This document shows positions 17,477 through 26,913 of a stretch of 64,000 nt of DNA, one piece after another. Below the pieces are notes generated by a model, which was not told where the DNA came from, searched no databases, and worked only from the letters and a program-made list of their open reading frames with translations. The DNA is from CALINF01 sp039990395. Its GTDB lineage: Bacteria > Pseudomonadota > Gammaproteobacteria > Pseudomonadales > Halieaceae. Location of the stretch: positions 310,001-374,000 of the forward strand of contig JBDXFZ010000146.1 of assembly GCA_039990395.1 (NCBI GenBank), given 5' to 3'. Made by a program: the position numbers and the translations under genes. Every line of letters begins with the position of its first letter. Position 1 is the stretch's first letter.

Positions 17477-18019
17477 ATGGGTGATCCCGATCCCGGTGAA
17501 TGGCTGCTGGCAGGTAAGATTACCGGCTGCCACGGCATAAAGGGCTGGGTCAAAATTCACTCGTTCACGGAACCTATGGAAAATTTCCTGGGGTTCGGTG
17601 GCTGGATGTTGAATGACAGAGAGGGCTTCAGGCCCATCTGCTTTGACACTGGCAAGCGTCAGGGTAAGGGTCTTGTCGCCCATATTAAGGGAGTAGACGA
17701 CAGAACGCTGGCGGAGTCATTCAAGGGACATAAGGTGTGGATAGCCAAAGCCAGCCTGCCTTCTCTTGATGATGGAGAATACTACTGGAGCCAACTACAA
17801 GGTTTACAGGTTTGGTGCGGCGAAGGTGAAAGTAAGGTGTTGTTGGGTGTGGTCGACTACCTGATTGATACCGGCGCCAATGATGTATTGGTGATTAAGG
17901 CCTGTGAAGGCAGTTTGGATGAACGCGAGCGGCTGATTCCTTACCTGGTGGACGATGTGGTTACCCGGGTCGATTTGGACGAGGCCGTTATTGAGGTTGA
18001 CTGGTATCCCGACGAATAG
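17477..18019 (+). CDS. rimM: Ribosome maturation factor RimM
   Basis: RimM assists maturation of the 30S head and binds S19. The 180-residue product has the N-terminal RimM barrel ('AGKITGCHGIKGWVKI') and the C-terminal PRC barrel ('YYWSQLQGLQVW', 'DVLVIK', 'LIPYLVDDVV'). The ATG at 17477 is preferred to the GTG one codon earlier. It follows rpsP closely and precedes trmD, the universal order of this operon. Confidence 0.96.
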   Translation: MGDPDPGEWLLAGKITGCHGIKGWVKIHSFTEPMENFLGFGGWMLNDREGFRPICFDTGKRQGKGLVAHIKGVDDRTLAESFKGHKVWIAKASLPSLDDGEYYWSQLQGLQVWCGEGESKVLLGVVDYLIDTGANDVLVIKACEGSLDERERLIPYLVDDVVTRVDLDEAVIEVDWYPDE

Positions 18020-18052
18020 GGAGCCTTAACAGCCAAACGGGAGCTGCACACG

Positions 18053-18790
18053 ATGCAAATTGCCATGGTGAGCTTGTTTCCCGAGATGTTCGAAGCGGTG
18101 ACAGCTCACGGAGTAACGGGTAGGGCGGTCGAGCTGGGACGGGTTGACGTCTCGCTGATCAACCCGCGCGAATTTACCGACGATAAACATCGAACGGTAG
18201 ACGACAGACCTTATGGCGGTGGCCCGGGAATGTTGATGAAAATTGATCCTTTGCAACGAGCGATAGCCAAGGCGAAGGAAAACGTAGGCGATCACGCCAG
18301 GGTGCTGTATCTATCGCCCCAGGGTAAGCCGCTTAACCACGATAAGGTGGTGGAGTTGGCTGGTGAGCAAGCGCTGGTGTTAGTTGCCGGCCGCTACGAA
18401 GGGATAGACGAACGGCTCGTAGAGAGTGAAATCGACGAAGAAGTGTCGATTGGTGACTACGTGCTAAGCGGTGGTGAGTTGCCCGCCATGGTGCTTATCG
18501 ATGCCATAGCACGGCAGCTACCCGGTGTGCTGGGACACGAGCGTTCTGCAGAGGAAGATTCGTTTGCAGATGGTTTGCTGGACTGCCCACACTATACGCG
18601 GCCCGAAGAGTTCGATGGGCAACGAGTGCCGGACGTATTATTGAGCGGCGATCATGAAAAGATTCGTCGCTGGCGGTTGCAACAGGCCCTGGGTAGAACG
18701 CTGGAGCGTAGACCCGACCTGCTGCAAGACAGGGAGTTATCTCCCGAAGAACAAGAACTGTTAGCGGCGTATCGCCGAGAACGCGAGTGA
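18053..18790 (+). CDS. trmD: tRNA (guanine-N1)-methyltransferase TrmD
   Basis: TrmD methylates G37 of tRNAs that read CNN codons, preventing frameshifts. Its 245 residues contain the trefoil-knot SPOUT motifs 'LVAGRYEGIDERL', 'SIGDYVLSGGELPA' and 'CPHYTRPEEF', and an N-terminal 'MVSLFPEMFEAV'. It is the third gene of the S16/L19 operon, with GGGAG upstream of its ATG. Confidence 0.98.
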   Translation: MQIAMVSLFPEMFEAVTAHGVTGRAVELGRVDVSLINPREFTDDKHRTVDDRPYGGGPGMLMKIDPLQRAIAKAKENVGDHARVLYLSPQGKPLNHDKVVELAGEQALVLVAGRYEGIDERLVESEIDEEVSIGDYVLSGGELPAMVLIDAIARQLPGVLGHERSAEEDSFADGLLDCPHYTRPEEFDGQRVPDVLLSGDHEKIRRWRLQQALGRTLERRPDLLQDRELSPEEQELLAAYRRERE

Positions 18791-18842
18791 ATTGACGTAC
18801 TAAAGCTGTGAAGCTTTGATTGAAACATTTAAGGAGCGCACC

Positions 18843-19196
18843 ATGAGCACCAACAAGATAATTTCCCAGATTGAAGCTGATCAAATGGGCAAAGAACTCC
18901 CCGAGTTCGGCCCCGGCGACACCGTCGTTGTTCAGGTTAAAGTAAAAGAGGGTACCCGTGAGCGTTTGCAGGCCTTCGAAGGTGTTGTGATTGGTAAGCG
19001 TAACCGCGCGCTTAACTCTGCCTTTACAGTGCGTAAAATTTCGCACGGCATCGGTGTAGAGCGTACCTTTCAGACTTACAGTCCTCTTGTAGACAGCATC
19101 GAAGTGAAGCGTCGCGGAGATGTACGTCAGGCGAAGCTTTACTACCTGCGCGAGCTGTCTGGTCGTGCGGCGCGAATCAAGGAAAAGCTGGGCTGA
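18843..19196 (+). CDS. rplS: 50S ribosomal protein L19
   Basis: L19 is a 117-residue large-subunit protein at the subunit interface. The product shows 'FGPGDTVVVQVKVKEGTRERLQAFEG', 'RKISHGIGVERTFQ' and 'RGDVRQAKLYYLRELSGRAARIKEK' features (each shorter piece is conserved). AAGGAGCGCACC precedes the ATG at 18843, overriding in-frame upstream codons. It is the last gene of the operon, followed by a strong terminator. Confidence 0.98.
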   Translation: MSTNKIISQIEADQMGKELPEFGPGDTVVVQVKVKEGTRERLQAFEGVVIGKRNRALNSAFTVRKISHGIGVERTFQTYSPLVDSIEVKRRGDVRQAKLYYLRELSGRAARIKEKLG

Positions 19197-19221
19197 ATTC
19201 TACCGGCTTAAGTATTTCGAA

Positions 19222-19248
19222 AAGCGGCTTTTTGAGCCGCTTTTTTTT
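19222..19248 (+). terminator. Intrinsic terminator of the rpsP-rplS operon
   Basis: AAGCGGCT pairs with AGCCGCTT around a TTTTG loop and is followed by a run of T. It is 25 bases after the rplS stop. Confidence 0.93.
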
Positions 19249-19317
19249 GCCTGTAGCACCTGCACTGTTTGTCCGAAATAGCCCCGGAGATGATTGCGGA
19301 CGTGGTATCTTTGCGTT

Positions 19318-20223
19318 GTGAATAGCACCTTAATAATACATCCAGAGATTGAGCGCTACGTCGACGCATTGTGGATGGAGAAGGGTCTTAGCGACAATAC
19401 GCTCAGCGCCTATCGGCGTGATCTGCGTCAATATCACGAATGGCTGGGTGTACATAAAGGTACCAGTATCGTTGCCGCGACTCGCTCCGACTTGCAAGCC
19501 TACCTGGGTGCGAGGCTTGCGAATGGTCAGTCACCACGTTCAACGGCCCGCTTTATGTCTTGCGCTCGTGGCTTTTACCATTATTTGCTCCGAGAAAGCC
19601 GGCTCACCGTAGACCCTACGCTTGATGTTGATAGCCCCAAGTTGGGCAGGCCGTTACCCAAGTCTCTGTCTGAGCTCGATGTCGATAAGCTGCTGGCTGC
19701 TCCGGATATCGATATGCCGCTAGAGTTTCGCGATCGCGCGATGCTTGAACTGCTTTACGCCTGCGGACTGAGGGTAACCGAGCTCACCAGCCTGCAGATT
19801 TCTCAGGTCAGTCTGAATCAGGGTGTTGTAAGAGTGTTTGGTAAAGGTAGTAAGGAGCGCTTGGTGCCCATGGGGGAAGAAGCGCTGTCATGGCTGCAGC
19901 GCTTTATCAAAGGGCCAAGAAGTGAGCTCCTAAAGGGCATGCCTAGTGATGTGGTCTTTCCCAGCAAGCGCGGACGGGAAATGACTCGCCAGACGTTCTG
20001 GTATCGTATTAAAATCTATGCCAGTCGAGCCCAGATCAACAAGGCATTGTCTCCGCATACGCTGCGACACGCGTTTGCGACTCATCTGTTGAACCACGGG
20101 GCTGATCTGCGCGTTGTGCAGATGCTGCTGGGACACAGCGATCTTACAACCACCCAGATATACACGCACGTGGCCAAGCAGAGGATGCAGGAATTGCACG
20201 CTCAGCATCATCCGCGCGGTTAG
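19318..20223 (+). CDS. xerD: Site-specific tyrosine recombinase XerD
   Basis: XerD resolves chromosome dimers at dif with XerC under FtsK control. The 301-residue product has an N-terminal SAM-like domain ('VDALWMEKGLSDNTLSAYRRDL') and the full catalytic set: Arg152 (ACGLRVTEL), Lys176 (FGKGSKER), His247 and Arg250 (HTLRHAFATH), His273 (LLGHSD) and Tyr282 (IYTH). The GTG at 19318 fits the usual N-terminus; a TTG at 19294 would add eight residues. It precedes dsbC, as in Pseudomonas. Confidence 0.95.
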   Translation: MNSTLIIHPEIERYVDALWMEKGLSDNTLSAYRRDLRQYHEWLGVHKGTSIVAATRSDLQAYLGARLANGQSPRSTARFMSCARGFYHYLLRESRLTVDPTLDVDSPKLGRPLPKSLSELDVDKLLAAPDIDMPLEFRDRAMLELLYACGLRVTELTSLQISQVSLNQGVVRVFGKGSKERLVPMGEEALSWLQRFIKGPRSELLKGMPSDVVFPSKRGREMTRQTFWYRIKIYASRAQINKALSPHTLRHAFATHLLNHGADLRVVQMLLGHSDLTTTQIYTHVAKQRMQELHAQHHPRG

Positions 20224-20307
20224 GGAACTAAGCGCCGGTAAACGGCTCAAAGCAAGCACACAAAATGCACACACGGTGGTGTGACCACCCGGACTTGAGG
20301 ATTTATC

Positions 20308-21048
20308 ATGAAAGCCAGCACCCTACTACTCGCAGCCACTGCATTGACGGCTTCGGTTCTGACCTGGGCGGCTCCTGTAAATCAGGCGTTGGAAGAGCAG
20401 CTTCGCGTCGCCTTGGAAAACCCCAAGTTGGGGTTATCGGTAGAGACTGTCTCTGTCAGTGCTGTGCCTGGTCTGTTTGAAGTTCAGTTTGCCAATGGTC
20501 CTTTGGTCTATGCCACGGAGAAAGGCGACTTCTTCATTGTTGGGGATCTTTACAGCAATGGCCCCGATGGTTTCGTAAACCTAGCCGAGACCCGTCGTGA
20601 TACCGAACGCCTGGCTCAAATGGAGCAGATAAGCGAAGACGACATGATCATCTTTGCCCCCGAGGGAGAGACTCTGGCGACGGTCACGGTGTTTACCGAC
20701 GTGAGCTGTTTTTATTGTCAGAAGCTGCATCAGGAGGTTCCCGAATTGAATAAACGCGGTGTAGCGGTGCGCTATCTGGCCTTTCCTCGCGCAGGAGTCG
20801 GCTCCCCCGCGTACCGACAGCTGGCCACAGCCTGGTGCGCCGAAGACAAGCAGGCGTCTATTACAGCGCTGAAGAACCGCGAAGCGGTGGAGGACAATGT
20901 GTGTCCTGGCAACCCCGTAGCCGAGCAATATGTACTAGGTCAGCAGATGGGCGTGAATGGTACGCCGGCAATCATTACGGAATCCGGCAGTATGATTCCG
21001 GGTTACAAGGCGGCGGACGATCTGATTGCAACGTTGGGCATTAAATAA
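20308..21048 (+). CDS. dsbC: Periplasmic disulphide isomerase DsbC
   Basis: DsbC reshuffles wrong disulphides in the periplasm and is kept reduced by DsbD. The 246-residue precursor has a signal peptide ending near TWA-AP, an N-terminal dimerisation domain (about residues 25-85), and a thioredoxin domain with the active site Cys134-Phe-Tyr-Cys137 and cis-proline in 'GVNGTPAII'. Family isomerases mostly carry CGYC; CFYC is a mild variant. A GAGGA ribosome site lies before the ATG. Confidence 0.95.
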   Translation: MKASTLLLAATALTASVLTWAAPVNQALEEQLRVALENPKLGLSVETVSVSAVPGLFEVQFANGPLVYATEKGDFFIVGDLYSNGPDGFVNLAETRRDTERLAQMEQISEDDMIIFAPEGETLATVTVFTDVSCFYCQKLHQEVPELNKRGVAVRYLAFPRAGVGSPAYRQLATAWCAEDKQASITALKNREAVEDNVCPGNPVAEQYVLGQQMGVNGTPAIITESGSMIPGYKAADDLIATLGIK

Positions 21049-21090
21049 CTCTCAATACTACCGGGGATCTGCGTTCTGCGGCTCCCCGCG

Positions 21091-21119
21091 TTGACACACT
21101 GCAGCTGACTCAGTACTGT
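21091..21119 (+). promoter_or_regulatory. Strong sigma-70-type promoter before alaC/hom/thrC
   Basis: A consensus TTGACA is followed after 17 bases by TACTGT. It lies 55 bases before the aminotransferase start and is the best promoter for the aminotransferase-hom-thrC run. Confidence 0.7.
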
Positions 21120-21173
21120 CTTTCACCTTTTTGGCAATCCGCCCCGCAGGGGCACTGACTCGAGTCGTAAACT

Positions 21174-22361
21174 GTGGAAGATCAATTTCAGCGCATCCAG
21201 CGCCTCCCTCCTTATGTATTCAATATAATCGGCGAGCTGAAGCAGCAGGCCAGGGCGGCGGGTAAGGACATTATTGATTTTGGTATGGGTAACCCGGACC
21301 AGCCAACACCGCCTCATATCGTAGAAAAATTGGTTGAAACGGCCCAACGGGGTGATACCCACCGGTATTCGCAATCCAAAGGGATCCCTCGGCTGCGCAA
21401 AGCCATATGCGACTGGTATCAGCGCCGCTATGATGTGACGCTCGACCCCGAGTCAGAGGCCATCGTTACATTGGGGTCGAAAGAAGGTTTGGCGCATCTG
21501 GCGCTGGCTACTACGGGTCCGGGCGATGCTATTTTGGTGCCTAACCCCTCCTATCCTATTCATCCCTACGGCTTTGTAATCTCTGGCGCTGACATCCGCC
21601 ACGTTCCAATGGCGGAAGATGGCAGGTTTTTCGATGAGCTTGAGAACGCTATTCGTAATAGCTGGCCAAGACCCAAAATGCTCGTTCTTAACTTTCCTTC
21701 CAATCCAACCGCGCACTGTGTGGATTTGGAGTTCTTTGAGAAAGTGGTCGCGATCGCCCGCGAGCATCAAATTTGGGTTGTGCAAGATCTGGCCTATGCG
21801 GACCTTTGCTACGACGGCTACGTAGCACCCTCCATCCTGCAGGTTGAGGGAGCACGAGAGGTAGCAGTCGAGTTTTTCAGCATGTCCAAGAGCTACAATA
21901 TGCCGGGTTGGCGGGTTGGATTTTGCTGCGGCAATGAGCAGTTGATAGGCGCATTGGCCAGGATGAAGTCTTATCTGGACTACGGTATGTTTACGCCGAT
22001 ACAAGTCGCTGCGATTGCTGCGCTGGAGGGTGATCAGGACTGCGTTTCGGAGATCAATCTAATGTACAAAACCCGTCGGGATGTGTTGTGCAAAGGACTG
22101 AACGAAGCTGGCTGGCCGGTTGAGCCGCCAAAGGCGACGATGTTTGTGTGGGCTGAAATCCCTGCGCATTATCGAGCGATGGGGTCACTGGAGTTCAGCA
22201 AAAAACTTTTAGAAGACGCTAAAGTTGCCGTATCACCGGGTGTGGGGTTTGGTGAGTACGGTGAAGGCTTCGTTCGTTTTGGGCTGATCGAGAATGAACA
22301 CCGTACTCGTCAGGCAATTCGCAATATAAAACGTATGTTTAAACTTGATGGCGCCATATAG
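21174..22361 (+). CDS. alaC: Alanine transaminase-like PLP aminotransferase (AlaC)
   Basis: This 395-residue class I/II aminotransferase matches the AlaC group: 'QRLPPYVFNIIGELK', 'DFGMGNPDQPTP', 'HRYSQSKGIPRLR', 'NFPSNPTAHCV' and the PLP lysine in 'SMSKSYNMPGWRVGF', with the C-terminal Arg in 'FVRFGLIENEHR'. AlaC makes alanine from pyruvate and glutamate; substrate choice is inferred. It starts at a GTG and lies directly before hom and thrC, a frequent gammaproteobacterial arrangement. Confidence 0.93.
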   Translation: MEDQFQRIQRLPPYVFNIIGELKQQARAAGKDIIDFGMGNPDQPTPPHIVEKLVETAQRGDTHRYSQSKGIPRLRKAICDWYQRRYDVTLDPESEAIVTLGSKEGLAHLALATTGPGDAILVPNPSYPIHPYGFVISGADIRHVPMAEDGRFFDELENAIRNSWPRPKMLVLNFPSNPTAHCVDLEFFEKVVAIAREHQIWVVQDLAYADLCYDGYVAPSILQVEGAREVAVEFFSMSKSYNMPGWRVGFCCGNEQLIGALARMKSYLDYGMFTPIQVAAIAALEGDQDCVSEINLMYKTRRDVLCKGLNEAGWPVEPPKATMFVWAEIPAHYRAMGSLEFSKKLLEDAKVAVSPGVGFGEYGEGFVRFGLIENEHRTRQAIRNIKRMFKLDGAI

Positions 22362-22379
22362 ACGTCGATCGGATAAAAA

Positions 22380-23705
22380 ATGAGTATGGGTAAAGCTTTG
22401 AAACCAGTAAGAATTGGATTGTGTGGGTTGGGTACCGTCGGTAGCGGAACGTTTGACGTGCTAACCCGCAACGCTGCCTTGATTAATGGCCGGGCAGGTG
22501 CAGATGTGGCGCTTGTTCATATCGGTGCGCGTCGCGATAACCCGTCTTGTGACACCGGCAGTGTGCGGGTAAGTCGAGATATTTTTGAGGTTGCCCGCGA
22601 CCCTGAGGTCGATATCCTGGTAGAAGCGATCGGTGGGACCGATGTAGCCAAAGAGCTGGTTGAGCAAGCCATTCGCTCTGGTAAGCATGTAGTGACAGCC
22701 AACAAAGCATTGATCGCCGAGTTTGGCAATGAACTGTTCCGGCTGGCTGCAGAACACAGCGTGAGCGTGCATTTTGAAGCCGCCGTAGCTGGCGGTATCC
22801 CGATTATCAAATCCTTGCGCGAGGGGCTGGCGGGGAATGATATTGACTGGCTCGCGGGAATAATCAACGGCACTGGCAATTTTATTCTCAGCGAAATGCG
22901 TGACAAAAAACGTGACTTTTCTGATGTTTTGGCAGAGGCGCAGGCGCTGGGCTATGCGGAGGCTGATCCCACTTTCGATGTGGAAGGCATCGACGCAGCT
23001 CACAAGTTGGTGATCCTGGCTGCACTTGCATTTGGCATGCCGCTTAAGTTTGAGTCAGTGTATACCGAAGGTATCAGTCAGTTGACGCCACAGGATGTGG
23101 ATTACGCCGAGGAATTAGGCTATCGAATCAAGCATCTTGGTGTAGCAAAACAGTCGCCAGAAGGCGTAGAACTGCGGGTACACCCCACGCTGATACCGGA
23201 AACCCGCTTGCTGGCAAATGTGAACGGTGTGAAAAATGCTGTGCTGGTAGAAGGCGATGCAGTAGGCCCTACATTGTATTACGGCGCAGGCGCGGGCGCA
23301 GAACCTACTGCCTCGGCGATGGTTGCCGATATTGTCGATCTGGCGCGAGACCTCGGCGCAGATCAGTTACCGCAGGTCGCTGCATTGGGTTGCGCGTTGC
23401 ACGATCTGGTCGATCGCCCAGTAGTGCCAATGAAGGCGGTAGAGACGCCCTGGTACCTGCGTATGGAGGCCGAAGACAAGCCCGGCGTAATGTCTCAGGT
23501 TGCCAGTCTGTTTAGCGAGCAGGGCATCAGTATTGAAGCGCTGATTCAAAAAGCGCCCGCAGCGGGGCAAACGCGTGTACCCGTGATTGTGTTAACAAAT
23601 TGTGCGCCACAAGGCAGCCTTGAAATTGCGGTGGAAGCGATAGAATCGCTCGATTCTATAGCGGGTCGCATCACATGTATTCGGGTGGAATCGCTCGACG
23701 GATAA
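22380..23705 (+). CDS. hom: Homoserine dehydrogenase
   Basis: Hom reduces aspartate semialdehyde to homoserine, the branch to threonine and methionine. The 441-residue monofunctional enzyme has the NAD(P) motif 'GLGTVGSGTFDVL', 'VTANKALIAE', the substrate-site 'GIINGTGNFIL' and 'ALGYAEADPTFDVEGIDAAHKL', and a C-terminal ACT domain (about residues 360-435, 'EDKPGVMSQVASLF'), which usually senses threonine. The ATG is at 22380, with a second ATG two codons later. It lies 13 bases before thrC. Confidence 0.97.
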   Translation: MSMGKALKPVRIGLCGLGTVGSGTFDVLTRNAALINGRAGADVALVHIGARRDNPSCDTGSVRVSRDIFEVARDPEVDILVEAIGGTDVAKELVEQAIRSGKHVVTANKALIAEFGNELFRLAAEHSVSVHFEAAVAGGIPIIKSLREGLAGNDIDWLAGIINGTGNFILSEMRDKKRDFSDVLAEAQALGYAEADPTFDVEGIDAAHKLVILAALAFGMPLKFESVYTEGISQLTPQDVDYAEELGYRIKHLGVAKQSPEGVELRVHPTLIPETRLLANVNGVKNAVLVEGDAVGPTLYYGAGAGAEPTASAMVADIVDLARDLGADQLPQVAALGCALHDLVDRPVVPMKAVETPWYLRMEAEDKPGVMSQVASLFSEQGISIEALIQKAPAAGQTRVPVIVLTNCAPQGSLEIAVEAIESLDSIAGRITCIRVESLDG

Positions 23706-23718
23706 TGGAAAGAAACCA

Positions 23719-25116
23719 GTGAGATATATCAGTACCCGAGGGCAGGCACCGGCGTTGAACTTTGAGGAAGTGCTGCTGACAGGTCTTGCAACTGACGGTG
23801 GCCTTTATGTGCCCGAGACCCTGCCAACCTTTAGTGCCCAGGAGATTGAGGGGATGGCGACGCTTAACTACTCGCAGCTCGCTCATAAAATTATTCTTCC
23901 TTTCGTTGGCGACTGTATTCCCAGTGATGATCTTGCCGGCATTATCGACGACACTTATGCTGAGTTTCGTCATGGTGCGATAGCACCATTGATTCAGGTT
24001 GACGCTAATCAGTGGGTGCTCGAGCTGTTTCATGGTCCAACGTTGGCGTTCAAGGACTTTGCCCTGCAACTGCTCGGGCGTCTGCTGGATTATGTTCTGG
24101 AGCGTGAACACAAAAAAGTTGCCATTATGGGTGCAACCTCGGGCGATACCGGCTCGGCAGCCATAGAAGGGTGTAAGCGTTGCAGTAATATCGATATCTT
24201 TATTCTGCATCCTCACAACCGGGTCTCTGATGTTCAGCGTCGGCAGATGACAACCGTACAAGGTGCTAATATCCACAACCTGGCTGTAGAGGGAAACTTC
24301 GATGACTGTCAGGCGATGGTTAAGGCAAGCTTCGCGGGGCAAAGTTTTCTTCCCTCAGGCCGCAATCTTGTCGCTGTGAACTCCATCAACTGGGCGCGCA
24401 TCATGGCTCAGATTGTGTATTACTTTTATGCTGCAGTCGCGTTGGGTTCGCCTGCTCGGCCAATGGCGTTCTCGGTGCCTACTGGAAACTTTGGCGACAT
24501 ATTTGCGGGTTACCTTGCACGACAGATGGGACTGCCGATAGAGCGGTTAATCATTGCGACTAATCGCAATGATGTGCTCCACAGAATAATGACCACCCGC
24601 ACCTATCATCGACAACCACTGGAGCACACGTTGTCTCCAAGTATGGACATTACAGTGTCGAGTAATTTTGAACGGCTGTTATTCGATCTGTACGGGCGTG
24701 ATGGTGATGCGATCCGCGATCTCATGGCGCAATTCGAACATGGCGATATTACTTTGTCGGCTGAGGCTATGGACAAAGCCTCAACCTTGTTCAGCAGTCA
24801 GTGCGTGAGTGACGAGGAGACGAGTGAGCAGATAGCATCAACCTGGAATCAGTGTGAATATCTTCTGGATCCGCACAGCGCGATTGGCGTGAAGGCAGCA
24901 CTGGATGCCAAGATTGCCGATGATATCCCCGTGATTACGTTGGCAACTGCTCATCCGGCGAAGTTTCCCGATGCTATCGCCCGGTCAGGCGTAGCCACTG
25001 AGGCGGCCTTACCCCAGCATTTGCGTGACTTGTTTGAACGTGAGGAGCGCATGGAGGTATTACCCAACTCACTAGAGGCCGTTCAGGCATTTATGGCATC
25101 TCACCTCAACGCATGA
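23719..25116 (+). CDS. thrC: Threonine synthase
   Basis: ThrC converts O-phosphohomoserine to threonine with PLP. The 465-residue enzyme has the PLP lysine in 'GPTLAFKDFALQ', the phosphate loop 'GATSGDTGSAAIEG' and 'VPTGNFGDIFAGY', and the N-terminal 'YISTRGQAPALNFEEVL' of the long (type II) form found in Pseudomonas. It starts at a GTG and forms a unit with hom. Confidence 0.97.
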   Translation: MRYISTRGQAPALNFEEVLLTGLATDGGLYVPETLPTFSAQEIEGMATLNYSQLAHKIILPFVGDCIPSDDLAGIIDDTYAEFRHGAIAPLIQVDANQWVLELFHGPTLAFKDFALQLLGRLLDYVLEREHKKVAIMGATSGDTGSAAIEGCKRCSNIDIFILHPHNRVSDVQRRQMTTVQGANIHNLAVEGNFDDCQAMVKASFAGQSFLPSGRNLVAVNSINWARIMAQIVYYFYAAVALGSPARPMAFSVPTGNFGDIFAGYLARQMGLPIERLIIATNRNDVLHRIMTTRTYHRQPLEHTLSPSMDITVSSNFERLLFDLYGRDGDAIRDLMAQFEHGDITLSAEAMDKASTLFSSQCVSDEETSEQIASTWNQCEYLLDPHSAIGVKAALDAKIADDIPVITLATAHPAKFPDAIARSGVATEAALPQHLRDLFEREERMEVLPNSLEAVQAFMASHLNA

Positions 25117-25126
25117 GGCCGCGCCT

Positions 25127-26863
25127 ATGCAGCGGATAATCAGGCGGCGTGCCAGTGGCGATAGCCGCGCCTTGGAGTCGACCTCTCTGCATCCGTTGTT
25201 GGCGCGAGTTTACGCCGGTCGTGGCGTTGCCGACTCTGGGGATCTTGATCTTGGACTGAAGCACCTACTGCCACCTGCCACGTTGAGCCAGGCTCAGCAG
25301 GCAGCGCAGCTGCTCGCGCATGCGTTGCAGACACAGCAACGGTTATTGATTGTCGGTGACTTTGATGCCGATGGCGCGACCAGTACAGCTGTTGCAGTAG
25401 GCGCGTTGAAGTCCATGGGTGCCGCACACGTGGATTACCTTGTGCCTAATAGGTTCGAGTATGGCTACGGACTAACACCTGAGATTGTGGCGCTTGCCTG
25501 CGAGCGCAACCCCGACGTGATCATCACGGTGGACAATGGCATTTCCAGCATTGAGGGCGTGGCAGCAGCGACTGCGGCAGGCATAGCGACACTGGTGACA
25601 GACCACCATCTGGCAGGCAGGCAGCTGCCCGATGCACAGGTGATCGTAAATCCTAATCAGCCAGATTGTACTTTTGCCAGCAAAGCGCTCGCGGGTGTGG
25701 GTGTGATTTTCTACGTGATGTTAGCCCTGCGCGCATTGCTGCGCGAACAGCACTGGTTCGCTCATCAGGATATCCCCGAGCCCAACCTGGCCAACTATCT
25801 GGATCTTGTTGCACTGGGCACTGTCGCCGACGTTGTACCGCTCGACAGAAATAACCGTATTTTGGTGGAAGGGGGGTTGCAGCGCATTCGCTCTGGCTCC
25901 GCGCGCCCTGGCATACAGGCATTGCTGGAAGTGGCGGGACGCCAGCCACAGCGTATTGTGGCTTCCGATCTGGGGTTCGCGGTTGGGCCCAGACTCAACG
26001 CAGCCGGTAGATTGGATGATATGTCAGTAGGAATTGAGTGTCTGCTGGCCGAGGATATGAGTAGTGCGCGACCGATCGCTCAGCAGTTGCATCAACTTAA
26101 CCTGGATCGCCGCGCAATAGAGCAGGACATGCAGAGCGAGGCGTTGAGTGTACTCGATGATTTACAGTTGGATGAAGATGCGTCACCAGACGCATACACA
26201 CTGTATCAGCCCGGGTGGCATCAGGGCGTGATTGGTATTCTCGCGTCGCGTATTAAAGACAGAACGCACCGGCCAACTATCGCGTTTGCTAATGCCGACG
26301 AGTCTGGATTGCAGATCAAGGGGTCGGCACGCTCTATTCCCGGAATCCATATTCGTGACATTCTCGATGCCGTTGCTACGCGTCATCCGGGGCTGATCGA
26401 TAAATTCGGCGGACATGCGATGGCCGCTGGCCTCAGCCTGGATCGAGAATCCTATGAGCTCTTTTCGCACGCTTTTCAGGAGGAGGTGAGTCGGCATGCC
26501 CGCGATCTGGATCTGCAGGCAGTAATAGAGTCCGACGGTGAGCTTGCGGTTGATAACTTTTCACTCGAGGTGGCTGCAGCGCTGCGCTTTGCCGGCCCCT
26601 GGGGACAACACTTTCCCGAGCCGGTTTTCGACGGACGCTTCGATGTAGCGCAGCAGCGGCTGGTTGGCGAGAGACACCTCAAGTTGGTGGTCGGTGTGCC
26701 CGGTACCGATGTCTGGATTGACGCGATTGCCTTCAATATTGATCCTGATATCTGGCCCAACCCGGAGGTAACCCAGCTCGACCTCGCGTATCGGCTGGAT
26801 GTTAACGAATACCGAGGCAATCAAACCGTTCAGCTGATGATCGAGCACCTGGCGATTCCATGA
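25127..26863 (+). CDS. recJ: Single-strand-specific 5'-3' exonuclease RecJ
   Basis: RecJ degrades single-stranded DNA in recombination and mismatch repair. Its 578 residues contain the DHH phosphoesterase motifs 'VGDFDADGATS', 'TVDNGIS', 'VTDHHLAG' and 'ALGTVADVVPL', the DHHA1 motif 'GGHAMAAGLS', and a C-terminal OB-fold. It begins 10 bases after thrC and precedes prfB, as in Pseudomonas. Confidence 0.97.
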   Translation: MQRIIRRRASGDSRALESTSLHPLLARVYAGRGVADSGDLDLGLKHLLPPATLSQAQQAAQLLAHALQTQQRLLIVGDFDADGATSTAVAVGALKSMGAAHVDYLVPNRFEYGYGLTPEIVALACERNPDVIITVDNGISSIEGVAAATAAGIATLVTDHHLAGRQLPDAQVIVNPNQPDCTFASKALAGVGVIFYVMLALRALLREQHWFAHQDIPEPNLANYLDLVALGTVADVVPLDRNNRILVEGGLQRIRSGSARPGIQALLEVAGRQPQRIVASDLGFAVGPRLNAAGRLDDMSVGIECLLAEDMSSARPIAQQLHQLNLDRRAIEQDMQSEALSVLDDLQLDEDASPDAYTLYQPGWHQGVIGILASRIKDRTHRPTIAFANADESGLQIKGSARSIPGIHIRDILDAVATRHPGLIDKFGGHAMAAGLSLDRESYELFSHAFQEEVSRHARDLDLQAVIESDGELAVDNFSLEVAAALRFAGPWGQHFPEPVFDGRFDVAQQRLVGERHLKLVVGVPGTDVWIDAIAFNIDPDIWPNPEVTQLDLAYRLDVNEYRGNQTVQLMIEHLAIP

Positions 26864-26878
26864 ATGCCGTTGCTGCGC

Positions 26879-26884
26879 TAGAAT
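26879..26884 (+). promoter_or_regulatory. Candidate -10 element for prfB
   Basis: TAGAAT followed by a GC-rich stretch lies 30 bases before the prfB ATG. The -35 region is poor, so this is only suggestive. Confidence 0.35.
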
Positions 26885-26913
26885 GCGCGGCTTTGCCAAG
26901 GATCTTTACCCCA

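Noticed and set aside
21062..21088. CGGGGA...TCCCCG hairpin after dsbC
   Set aside because: Six-base stem with a 15-base loop and no T-run; not convincing as a terminator.
23671..24342. A 223-codon minus-strand frame over thrC
   Set aside because: Contained in a clearly real gene on the plus strand and without recognisable motifs.
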